Program-made: the position numbers and the translations under genes
Part shown: positions 1 to 6,755 of the stretch, piece after piece
How positions within the stretch are numbered: position 1 is the first letter of the stretch
How the letters are laid out: the number at the start of each line of letters is the position of its first letter
The notes under the pieces: generated by a model
Databases searched by the model: none
Told to the model about the DNA's origin: nothing
Seen by the model: the letters and a program-made list of their open reading frames with translations, nothing else
NCBI GenBank assembly: GCA_031553775.1
Contig: JAVBLA010000071.1
Location: 1-11,502, forward strand
DNA from: JAISFI01 sp031553775
GTDB taxonomy: Bacteria > Bacteroidota > Bacteroidia > Bacteroidales > Azobacteroidaceae
Length of the DNA stretch: 11,502 bases
Direction of reading: 5' to 3'

Positions 1-3000
1 AACCGAAGGAGATGTATGTTCCTTCAGGACTTTGAGGGGTTGGCCGGTAAAGTTATAAAGGGTGTATTCTCTGTCGAAGCCCCCGAGGTGGTTGGTGGAT
101 ATCTGCTGGATGACACGACCTTTGTCGTCATAGTAAAAAGCGGTGGTAACAATCTCTCCCGAACCATCCAGCAAATGGGTACGGGTGCCCGTTAAAAGGC
201 CTTTGGCGGAACAGCCAAGACAGTTGGGGGTTTCGTAACGGGTGCCGTATCCTTCCCTGTGGCTGTAAGGGAAAGCGTTCCGGAAATATGTACCCTGTGA
301 GAGCAGGAGCTCGTAGTCGTCGTAATAATTGACGGTGAGTACCTTGTCATAGGTAATCCGGGGAAGGACATTCCATGTATAGCCATAGTGGCCGGGCTGT
401 ACTTGCTCGACTACCAGCAAATCGTTGATTTCTTCACAGAGTCCGGCATGGGATTTGGGGTCAGTATATACTCCGGTTAGCAATACACGGCCGAAAGCAT
501 CATACTTGGTAAAGGACCATTCGTTTTTGTTGTTGAAGCGTTGCTCGCCATCTTGTGAAAGGATCAGGCGGTCGGCCTTGTCATAAACAAAATACTGCCA
601 GTCGCAACCGGGAATTCTCTGGGCAATACAACGTTTACAACCGTCGTAGCGATAGAGATAGGCATATTTCTTCATGATATCATCCTCCTCATTCCAAGAT
701 CCAATTCCGGAGAGAGATTCAGAAGCTAACGGAGGAAGAACAAAAGTTTTATTTCCAAATCTATCATAAATATAATAAGTATCCAGAAACTCATCCCCGT
801 TTACCCGTCGGGTAAGAACAAGCCGACCCAGCTTATCTTTAAACTCATAGGAAATATTTCCATCTTCATCTTTTAACGCTACAACATACAACTCCTTCGG
901 GTTATAATCGCTTTCCCTCTTCAAACCCGGATTATCAGGATTACCGGTTACCTGATAAAGAGAACAACGTAGTTTTGCTTCTGTTGTATTGGTGAGATAA
1001 TTTGTTCCGACAAATTTCCCATCAATGGAAGTCTGCCAGGCCTCACCCGGACCATACTGTTCCAATATCCGGTTCAGGGGAGAAGCTTCATAAACAGGTT
1101 GGGAATAAGGCCGGGAGTCTTCATATAATTTTGAAGAAAGATGATCACCTGTTATTTTTAGGATATAAGCACCCTCTCCATGGTTTGGAGTCGGCAAATA
1201 TCTGGCAGATTCCCTCCCCAAAGGATCATATTCCACCCTGCTGACCAGATCCTGCCTGCCTGGTGTAATATCTTTATCCACAACCTGATCAAGGCGGCCT
1301 AAACCATCAAAATAACGAATAGATTCCTGGTAATCATCCGGATCCAAACCGGATAATGTTAGAGATGCTACCCTTGGAGCAGTTGTTTTGATATAATTAT
1401 GATTCTGATTGATTCCCAAATCTGCATAAAAAGTATAGGTTTCTATAGTGGTATGTATCATGCCATTTTGAGAATTCCCTTCTACAACCGCATAATAGAT
1501 TCCAGGGTCCAATTTTATATCAATACACGAATGAAGTACGGTTCCATTACAATTGTCCGAACCTGCCGATTCTTTATTCTCCGCAATTTTATTACCTGAT
1601 TCATCCAATAAGTATAAGTAAGTATCCACATCTGAGTTACATGAAGATATTCTCACATCATAGGTACGAATCAATTTGAATTTATAAAATACATCGCTGG
1701 TTATTTTCCCATATTTTGTAGAATAATCTATCATGGTATTCAGGGAATCCGAATATGAATCCAATTGATCAAACGCACCGACATCAATGGGATTATCGAT
1801 ATTATCACCAACAGGTATTTTCCGTATTTCAATATTAGTTGTAATTACTCCATTTTCAAAAAATCCCTCTGAAACCACAAAATAGGTTCCGGGAGGCAAA
1901 TATTTCATTTCAAAATAAGCCCGATCCGGACTGTTTGGATTACATTGATTTCCCCAATAAGGATGGTTCGGAGTAATAGCATTTCCTGATTCATCCAATA
2001 AATACGCCTGGGTATCGTTTAATTCTGAATTACAATTAGATACAATCAGGTTGAACTCACGAGTAATAGAAAATTTATAAAATACATCAAACGTAGCATT
2101 CCCTAAATCATCAAAAAGAGGCGTTGTATTCTGCGTATCCGAATAAACAAAAGGTTGATCAAAAGTACCTACATCAAATGCCGTAATCTTGCTATCTCCA
2201 GGAGGTATTTCCGTAGCTTCGATAGTAGTAGTGAGCATACCATCGCTTAACGCTTTCGAAACTACATAATAAGTTCCCGGCAACAAGCTTCCGATTTCCA
2301 TATAAGCACGTTGAGTACTCCCTTGACAATGCCTTTCGCCCCTGTAATTATCATTCCCCAGAATCAATTCTCCCGACCCATCCAACAGGTATAATTCACT
2401 ATTTTCAACAGCCGAACCGCAGTGGGATATGGTAATATTGTGAGGTTCTATGATGGTAATTCTATAAATAATGTCTTTGCCCCAATCTCCATATACAGCT
2501 GAACGGTATGCCATATTCTGTGTATAAGTAAAAATTTCCGGCTGATCAATCCAAAGGGGAACAGGAAAATCCCGGTAAAGATCATTGATAATTCCCGCAG
2601 TCCTGATTGTAGTGGTAATTATTCCATCTTCATAATATCCTTCGGAAACCACATAATAGGTTCCAGGTTGAAGCCGGATTTCAAGATGTGCCTGATCCGG
2701 ATATCCCGGGCAACCCTCTTCTTCCGGATAATCATCACTTTGGGTGACTATATTACCGGATTCGTCCAGCAAGGATAAATATGTATCTGATATTTGAGAA
2801 CCACAATGGCTGATTACGATGTCGAATGCATAAACCATTGTGAATTTATAAAACACGTCGTTGGTAGGACGTCCGGTATAATCATTGGTAAAATCATCTC
2901 TTGTATCCTGTGTATCATCATATTCGAATTGCATACTAATATTACCGATGTCCATTGCAGTCTGCATCGTATTAATAGTATATATCGGTAAAATTACAAA

Positions 3001-3036
3001 CCAAATAAAAATTATAATGCTTAGAATACTCTTCAT
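1..3036 (-). CDS. RHS/YD-repeat protein, N-terminal 1012 residues (3' end outside window)
   Basis: Reading from the ATG at 3036 down to base 1, I translated 1012 codons with no stop; the frame leaves the window open. Residues 1-25 or so form a Sec signal peptide (MKSILSIIIFIWFV start). Residues 28-534 are four tandem beta-rich repeats, each with a DVFYKF-like motif and a PGTYYVVSEG-like end. Residues about 555-690 match the DUF6443 entry region of Bacteroidetes RHS proteins (YFDGLGRLDQVVDKD, YDPLGRESARYLPTP). YD-type repeats follow: YIYDRFGNKT, YRYDGC, FVYDKADRLI, KYDAFGRVLL, YYDDKGRVIQ. The RHS core and variable tip lie beyond the window. Family knowledge: such proteins form a hollow shell that may enclose a C-terminal toxin, or act in surface adhesion. 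I infer export to the periplasm or cell surface from the signal peptide and cysteine pairs. The DUF6443 and YD assignment is firm; the biological role is not. Confidence 0.9.
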   Translation of the reverse strand, partial: MKSILSIIIFIWFVILPIYTINTMQTAMDIGNISMQFEYDDTQDTRDDFTNDYTGRPTNDVFYKFTMVYAFDIVISHCGSQISDTYLSLLDESGNIVTQSDDYPEEEGCPGYPDQAHLEIRLQPGTYYVVSEGYYEDGIITTTIRTAGIINDLYRDFPVPLWIDQPEIFTYTQNMAYRSAVYGDWGKDIIYRITIIEPHNITISHCGSAVENSELYLLDGSGELILGNDNYRGERHCQGSTQRAYMEIGSLLPGTYYVVSKALSDGMLTTTIEATEIPPGDSKITAFDVGTFDQPFVYSDTQNTTPLFDDLGNATFDVFYKFSITREFNLIVSNCNSELNDTQAYLLDESGNAITPNHPYWGNQCNPNSPDRAYFEMKYLPPGTYFVVSEGFFENGVITTNIEIRKIPVGDNIDNPIDVGAFDQLDSYSDSLNTMIDYSTKYGKITSDVFYKFKLIRTYDVRISSCNSDVDTYLYLLDESGNKIAENKESAGSDNCNGTVLHSCIDIKLDPGIYYAVVEGNSQNGMIHTTIETYTFYADLGINQNHNYIKTTAPRVASLTLSGLDPDDYQESIRYFDGLGRLDQVVDKDITPGRQDLVSRVEYDPLGRESARYLPTPNHGEGAYILKITGDHLSSKLYEDSRPYSQPVYEASPLNRILEQYGPGEAWQTSIDGKFVGTNYLTNTTEAKLRCSLYQVTGNPDNPGLKRESDYNPKELYVVALKDEDGNISYEFKDKLGRLVLTRRVNGDEFLDTYYIYDRFGNKTFVLPPLASESLSGIGSWNEEDDIMKKYAYLYRYDGCKRCIAQRIPGCDWQYFVYDKADRLILSQDGEQRFNNKNEWSFTKYDAFGRVLLTGVYTDPKSHAGLCEEINDLLVVEQVQPGHYGYTWNVLPRITYDKVLTVNYYDDYELLLSQGTYFRNAFPYSHREGYGTRYETPNCLGCSAKGLLTGTRTHLLDGSGEIVTTAFYYDDKGRVIQQISTNHLGGFDREYTLYNFTGQPLKVLKEHTSPSV
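1435..2955 (-). repeat. Four tandem protein-level repeats (pre-peptidase-like beta domains) in the RHS protein
   Basis: Four diverged copies of a domain of about 130 residues lie head to tail at residues roughly 28-148, 149-276, 278-406 and 408-534. The motif DVFYKF (DIIYRI in copy 2) falls at residues 60, 188, 317 and 448, a period of 128-131. Every copy has a cysteine in a (I/V)SxC(G/N)S motif (C78, C206, C335, C466) and a second cysteine 30-31 residues later (C109, C237, C365, C496), then a LPGTYYVVS-type strand and a GxxxT(T/N)I end. The pattern resembles PPC (bacterial pre-peptidase C-terminal) beta-sandwich domains. The paired cysteines are probably disulfides, which fits an extracytoplasmic protein. 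Copy 2 is the most diverged and lacks the DVG-type start seen in copies 3 and 4. Copy 4 has an extra cysteine at 504. Confidence 0.85.
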
Positions 3037-3079
3037 AATAAATTATTGTTTATGATTTTTAAAAGGACTGAATAAAAAT

Positions 3080-3115
3080 CTAATTTATTAAGAAAAAAGA
3101 TAGGATATTTTTCAT
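3080..3115 (-). other. 11-codon mini reading frame in the RHS leader (MKNILSFFLIN, stop)
   Basis: An ATG at 3115 opens 11 codons reading MKNILSFFLIN, closed by TAG at 3080-3082. It ends 43 bases before the RHS start and sits in another frame. Its first residues mirror the RHS signal peptide start (MKSILSIIIFI). It lies downstream of the putative promoter, so it would be in the mRNA leader. It may be a leader peptide, the decayed 5' end of a duplicated signal sequence, or chance in AT-rich DNA. No clear ribosome binding site was seen. Confidence 0.2.
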
Positions 3116-3155
3116 GGTGAATAGCTTTAGTATAAATGATCGTAATTCTAAAACA

Positions 3156-3188
3156 CAAATATACTATCATTCGCATATAAAATGCAAA
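3156..3188 (-). promoter_or_regulatory. Bacteroides-type promoter for the RHS gene
   Basis: On the minus strand, TATATTTG (3163-3156) matches the Bacteroides -7 consensus TAnnTTTG exactly, and TTTG (3188-3185) matches the -33 element, with 21 bases between them. The published spacing is about 19-21. The predicted start would be near 3150, giving a leader of about 110 bases before the RHS ATG. Both boxes are short and the region is AT-rich, so a chance match is possible, but the correct spacing and orientation upstream of a large gene favour a real promoter. Confidence 0.5.
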
Positions 3189-3196
3189 TCATTTTT

Positions 3197-3212
3197 TATG
3201 TTATATAACATA
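3197..3212. promoter_or_regulatory. 16-base perfect palindrome upstream of the RHS promoter (possible operator)
   Basis: TATGTTATATAACATA is identical to its own reverse complement over all 16 bases. It lies 8 bases upstream of the candidate -33 box, with its centre about 55 bases before the predicted transcription start. That is a typical place for an activator binding site. It is flanked by short T runs on the left and TTTTAAAA on the right, so it could instead be a weak hairpin ending transcription from the SGNH gene. All-AT arms except one G/C pair per side make chance more likely than for a GC-rich palindrome. Confidence 0.35.
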
Positions 3213-3421
3213 TTTTAAAAAAAATAGACAACGAACTAAAAATACAGACTAAAGACTTTTTCTCCGATTCCGCCTCATCTAGAAACTCATACTATCGGTG
3301 AATCGTTATCTATCCCAGTGGACTTGCATCACAAGTCGATCAATCATGCGCGTACACACGATGATGCGATTTAATTGTAAAGGATTGAGTGGATTTGAGG
3401 ATTAAACAAGCTACAAACCAT
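3213..3421. other. Gene-free spacer behind the SGNH hydrolase gene
   Basis: No reading frame here has coding character, and no RNA gene was recognised. A short inverted repeat, GACTTG-CATCA-CAAGTC, lies at 3321-3337 (6-base arms, 5-base loop). It is not followed by a T run on either strand, so it is a poor intrinsic terminator, although it is the only clear hairpin within 100 bases of the SGNH stop. The part between about 3300 and 3375 is richer in GC than the AT-rich DNA nearer the RHS promoter. Confidence 0.5.
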
Positions 3422-4525
3422 TCAAATAGTACTCTCTTTAGATACGCCATTTTCCACAAGAACTTTCATAATTGCCGGCCCGATTTTCTCCAGAAACCTG
3501 TCAAACCCCAAGTCATTAGGATGTACACCATCCACACTCCCTTCATGGTCTGTACCCAAAAATTGATCTTCCCTGATCAGGTAAAGATTTTTCACTCCTC
3601 CTGCAATCAGTTTATCATATTCCTCCCTGATAGCAGCATTCTGCTCAGCAACCCGGCTGCCAACCTGCTCATTGAAATAGCCTCCTTCCCTGATAATTGT
3701 TTCCAGCAGGATAATCGGTGCCGACGGATGATGATTCCTTAAAGTTTTGACCAGATATGAAGTTCTTTCCCTGATCTCCGACGGAGAGGGATTAGGAATA
3801 CAATCCAGGATAAATGCATCCACCTCTTTGATATCTGCCAGCATATCCGCTACCGGCGCTTCCATTTTCCCATTTCCACTCAGGCCCAGATTGATAAAAT
3901 TCAGGCCTGTCTGGCGGGATAAACGGGAAGGATAAGCCATTCCCGGGCGACTGGCAGATGCTCCCTGAAGGATACTGGAACCATAGATAACTATTTTTTT
4001 CGTAAAAGGATCGGTCATAGGCGATATTTCAAAACCGGAAGGAACTCCAATTTCCAACGATTTCGTTTCATCATACAAAGGCAGATAGAGCAAGCATTCT
4101 TTTTCTCCGGAAGTCATATTGGCAACGATCTGAGATTCATTACAAACATTCGACGGTCTTCCTACTCCCGCAAATTGCCATTTTCCATCTTTCTTAATAT
4201 ATAAATCCAAGCCCTTTTCCATGATAGGAGTCATGTTATTCGATGCTTTTTTATCAGTCACACACCACCTGGCATGAATTTCCGTACTATGGGTCTTAAA
4301 TGCAATGGCCAGACCGGCAGAATTCGTAAATAGTTTTTTAACGGCTTTAGGCATTGTATGATAATGAGCCGTATCCACCCGGTGATAATATTCTCCCCCT
4401 GGTTCTGCTTTCCCGATAAGAGTCAACCGGGATGCATCAGTATAAACAATATCCTTTTGGGAGTATGATACACCGGGAAACAGGAAAACTGAGATAAAGA
4501 ATAGGATTTTAATTATTCGGACCAT
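3422..4525 (-). CDS. Secreted SGNH/GDSL-family hydrolase (GxDLY N-domain plus lipase_GDSL_3-type domain)
   Basis: A complete 367-residue protein. A Sec signal peptide covers residues 1-22 (MVRIIKILFFISVFLFPG start, likely cut before QKD), so it acts in the periplasm or outside. Residues about 25-170 are the beta-sandwich N-domain found before many Bacteroidetes SGNH hydrolases, with its GLDLY signature at 105-109. The catalytic domain follows: block I GSSILQG with nucleophile S184, block II LGLSGNG (G214 and N218), block III DCIPNPS with N245, and block V DGVHPND with D332 and H335. All catalytic residues are present. The family removes acyl or acetyl esters from lipids or glycans; the substrate cannot be read from the sequence. 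It is 210 bases after the SusC/SusD operon, behind a hairpin and a repeat, so it is probably transcribed separately. An upstream ATG at 4535 is out of frame. Confidence 0.9.
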   Translation of the reverse strand: MVRIIKILFFISVFLFPGVSYSQKDIVYTDASRLTLIGKAEPGGEYYHRVDTAHYHTMPKAVKKLFTNSAGLAIAFKTHSTEIHARWCVTDKKASNNMTPIMEKGLDLYIKKDGKWQFAGVGRPSNVCNESQIVANMTSGEKECLLYLPLYDETKSLEIGVPSGFEISPMTDPFTKKIVIYGSSILQGASASRPGMAYPSRLSRQTGLNFINLGLSGNGKMEAPVADMLADIKEVDAFILDCIPNPSPSEIRERTSYLVKTLRNHHPSAPIILLETIIREGGYFNEQVGSRVAEQNAAIREEYDKLIAGGVKNLYLIREDQFLGTDHEGSVDGVHPNDLGFDRFLEKIGPAIMKVLVENGVSKESTI

Positions 4526-4551
4526 AAAAATTCATTTTAAAAGAGGGTTGT

Positions 4552-4559
4552 CAAAAGTA
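4552..4559 (-). promoter_or_regulatory. Possible -7 box for the SGNH hydrolase gene
   Basis: The minus strand reads TACTTTTG, an exact TAnnTTTG match, 26 bases before the SGNH ATG. That would give a leader of about 20 bases. No TTTG is seen 19-21 bases further upstream, where the repeat element begins, so this is only half a promoter. Confidence 0.3.
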
Positions 4560-4568
4560 GATGCCAAT

Positions 4569-4582
4569 CGTCATTGCGAGGA
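4569..4582. repeat. Truncated copy of the neighbouring palindromic repeat
   Basis: The 14 bases CGTCATTGCGAGGA recur exactly at 4594-4607, where they begin the full palindromic element. Here the similarity stops after the outer arm, leaving a lone left end 25 bases away from the intact copy. This suggests an incomplete duplication or a partly deleted second element. Confidence 0.6.
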
Positions 4583-4593
4583 AGAATATATTA

Positions 4594-4669
4594 CGTCATT
4601 GCGAGGAGGAACGACGAAGCAATCTCCTGCGGTTGTCAGGAGATTGCTTCGCTTCCGCTCGCAATGACG
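4594..4669. repeat. Palindromic dispersed-type repeat element (REP-like)
   Basis: Two perfect stems are nested. The outer arms CGTCATTGCGAG (4594-4605) and CTCGCAATGACG (4658-4669) pair over 12 bases. The inner arms (4615-4629 and 4637-4651, starting CGAAGCAATCTCCTG) pair over 15 bases around the 7-base loop CGGTTGT. Unpaired segments of 9 and 6 bases separate the stems. Sequences of the type 'GTCATTGCGAG...GAAGCAATCTC' are, to my knowledge, scattered in many copies through unrelated bacterial genomes, normally between genes. It is more GC-rich than the surrounding spacer. It sits exactly between two transcription units and may also act as a strong hairpin in either RNA. Confidence 0.8.
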
Positions 4670-4700
4670 ATCAATATCGAATTTAATACATGCTCCTTAG

Positions 4701-4729
4701 CATAAGCTATTATTTAATAATAACTTATG
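4701..4729 (-). terminator. Hairpin at the end of the SusC/SusD operon
   Basis: The 29-base sequence has 14-base arms around a single central base. In the minus-strand RNA it reads CAUAAGUUAUUAUU, A, AAUAAUAGCUUAUG, with one G-U wobble and otherwise full pairing. It begins 6 bases after the stop codon of the DUF5689 gene, where an operon-end structure is expected. It is AT-rich and no clear U run follows, so it may protect the 3' end of the mRNA more than it stops polymerase. Confidence 0.5.
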
Positions 4730-4735
4730 TAATTC

Positions 4736-6748
4736 CTATTTATTGTATTTAATCGATAAGTGTCCCAAACGACTTGCTTTGGTATTGTCAACGACTCCTC
4801 CTACATCGGAAGATGCTGTTCCTGCCTGGTTGTTCTTAGCCCTGAGACGAATATAAACCATAGACTGATCCAGCAGGACATCCGGCAGGTTGAAGTTTAC
4901 TACCTTATGTCCCGGAACCTGTGTATACAAGGTATTGGCTCCCGCCTGCACCAGATCCTGCATGGTATATTCTCCCACCGTCTGCCAGGGACCGGACTCC
5001 AGCGACGTAGACCATTCAATCACATAATTCCTTGGGGCACCCAGGATCACATCTCCTTCAATTTGTATGGAAAGCGATTTACTGATACCCGTAGTCGAGA
5101 ACTGGATGATCCAACTTTCTCCCTGGTTATTATTCCACCAATTGGAAGCGGCAAAACCGCCATCGGTAACAGTCGCAGTTGTCAGGGTCAGTCCATTGAA
5201 ATCCGGACCCGACCCGACCGTAGATTTACTATGGGAAAGTTTAGCACCTCTTTCTGCTCCGGCATCCGGTGCGATCGGATCGGCTTCTCCTTTTTTATAG
5301 CGGCTCCACTCTGCCAATACCTGGGAGAATCCGTCCACTCTGTTTTCACTCAGGGCGATTTCTTCCCGGGTCAGTTGCCGGATGGCATAACGGCCGATGT
5401 CTCCACCGTAACGAAGCAGGTAATCATATACTATGATACCGGATATGCTACCGGATCCCTGAGGCACTTGTGCACCGTCCCTGCGATAAGGAACATCCAC
5501 GTTTGTAAGCATATACATACTGTTGCCGTCGATATCCCTGATACAGGTAGGATATACCGAAGTCCTCTTGTTGTAACCTTCATTGATATTGCTAAAGCAT
5601 CCTGAAGGCACTGCAATTTCAACATCCTTGAGTTTAATAAACGTGTACAGGTCGTTATCCGTCAGGTTTTTCATATACATTTCTTTAGGCATGACAATAT
5701 CTCCTTCGTTTTTCTCCAGGATATGAACGGTTTCTATCCCCTTCAGGGTATATCGTTCCGGATTGGCTTCTTTAACGATTTGCAGATTTTTCAGCCACAA
5801 TTTAATCCGGTCGTAGCGATCGAATATATTATCTCCCGGGGCTTTGGCTTTCAGCATAATTCCGGACGTTCCCTGTTCATTCTGAATATAGACAGTAATC
5901 TGATTCTCAATAGGGTCGATTTCCGTACGGCTCTTGTTTTGATTGGTTGCCAGATTCGGATTTCCTTTATCACTTACCACTACGGCCTCCAGGTATATAT
6001 TTTCTGTGATCACTCCTGCAGGTAAAGACTTCAGATACTCAAACGTTTTGAGTACCGCATCTCCGCTTTCATTATCAAAACCGGGACTTTGTTTGATACG
6101 GATAGAGTCTTCCACAACAATTCCGAAAGCATCCGTGTATCGTAAGGACAAAAGACCTTCCCGCACAACTGTTTCCGTAGATCTTTCCAGCCTGAATTTC
6201 AGACTTCCGTCCTGGATATTCACTTCTGTGATCCAGGAATTCCCGCTACCTGCCGGGTAAGTTATTGTTGTTTGTATCAATTCAAACGGGATGTTGCAGG
6301 CAATCCCGCTTTTCATTCTGCCTCCACCGGCAATACCCATGATATCCGTATCTGTAATGGCAATGACAGGGGTGATCCCCTTTTGCTGCAGATCTACGGT
6401 GTCTGCTTTGGCATTGTTATGTATCAATATTTTAGTAGATCGGGGTAATTGATTTTCATTAGATTCAAAATCGACTAAAAACTCGCCATTGCCCGATCCC
6501 GTGGGGACTGCGACCGATGCCCAGGCAACTTCCGGATCCAGGAATCTGACGGACCAGTCTTTGTCGGAATAAACCAGTATTCTGGTCGTACCTGCCTTTT
6601 CAGGGACCCTGACAATAGTACTATTCAATGCCAGATCCGTTTTAAACTGGGTAGCCTCATCGTCCTGGCAGGCTATTAAACCCAGCAGAAAGAAAAAACA
6701 AAGCGGCAACAATTGCAAACCCATCCGGTTCAAATTATTTCTTTTCAT
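4736..6748 (-). CDS. Surface lipoprotein with BACON-like and DUF5689-like domains
   Basis: A 670-residue protein from the ATG at 6748. Starts further upstream (6754 or 6844) are possible, but the 6844 one would add an uncharacteristic tail before the signal peptide and overlap the EEP gene. The lipoprotein signal ends in LIAC with C27, followed by QDDE, which resembles the Bacteroidetes lipoprotein export signal for surface display. Residues about 40-124 are a BACON-like Ig fold (SDKDWSV, then W76 and a closing LQQKG); 125-223 look like a second, diverged copy ending IRIKQSPG. Residues about 224-480 resemble DUF5689, and about 500-670 form a beta-sandwich with a SNWWNNNQ...WIIQFSTTG start and a YVIEWS strand. 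It likely binds ligand at the cell surface for the SusC/SusD pair. Last gene of the operon, 7 bases after the EEP gene. Domain names come from pattern memory. Confidence 0.85.
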   Translation of the reverse strand: MKRNNLNRMGLQLLPLCFFFLLGLIACQDDEATQFKTDLALNSTIVRVPEKAGTTRILVYSDKDWSVRFLDPEVAWASVAVPTGSGNGEFLVDFESNENQLPRSTKILIHNNAKADTVDLQQKGITPVIAITDTDIMGIAGGGRMKSGIACNIPFELIQTTITYPAGSGNSWITEVNIQDGSLKFRLERSTETVVREGLLSLRYTDAFGIVVEDSIRIKQSPGFDNESGDAVLKTFEYLKSLPAGVITENIYLEAVVVSDKGNPNLATNQNKSRTEIDPIENQITVYIQNEQGTSGIMLKAKAPGDNIFDRYDRIKLWLKNLQIVKEANPERYTLKGIETVHILEKNEGDIVMPKEMYMKNLTDNDLYTFIKLKDVEIAVPSGCFSNINEGYNKRTSVYPTCIRDIDGNSMYMLTNVDVPYRRDGAQVPQGSGSISGIIVYDYLLRYGGDIGRYAIRQLTREEIALSENRVDGFSQVLAEWSRYKKGEADPIAPDAGAERGAKLSHSKSTVGSGPDFNGLTLTTATVTDGGFAASNWWNNNQGESWIIQFSTTGISKSLSIQIEGDVILGAPRNYVIEWSTSLESGPWQTVGEYTMQDLVQAGANTLYTQVPGHKVVNFNLPDVLLDQSMVYIRLRAKNNQAGTASSDVGGVVDNTKASRLGHLSIKYNK

Positions 6749-6755
6749 AATCATC

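Noticed and set aside
1..3036. RHS gene as a proven toxin with an immunity partner
   Set aside because: The C-terminal tip and the next gene downstream are outside the window, so neither toxin nor immunity function can be claimed.
3321..3337. Inverted repeat as a terminator of the SGNH gene
   Set aside because: The arms are only 6 bases and no T run follows on either strand; it is noted in the spacer entry but not called a terminator.
4760..5605. Long plus-strand reading frame of 281 codons
   Set aside because: It lies entirely antisense to the DUF5689 lipoprotein gene, has no domain character or signal, and reads like an antisense translation.
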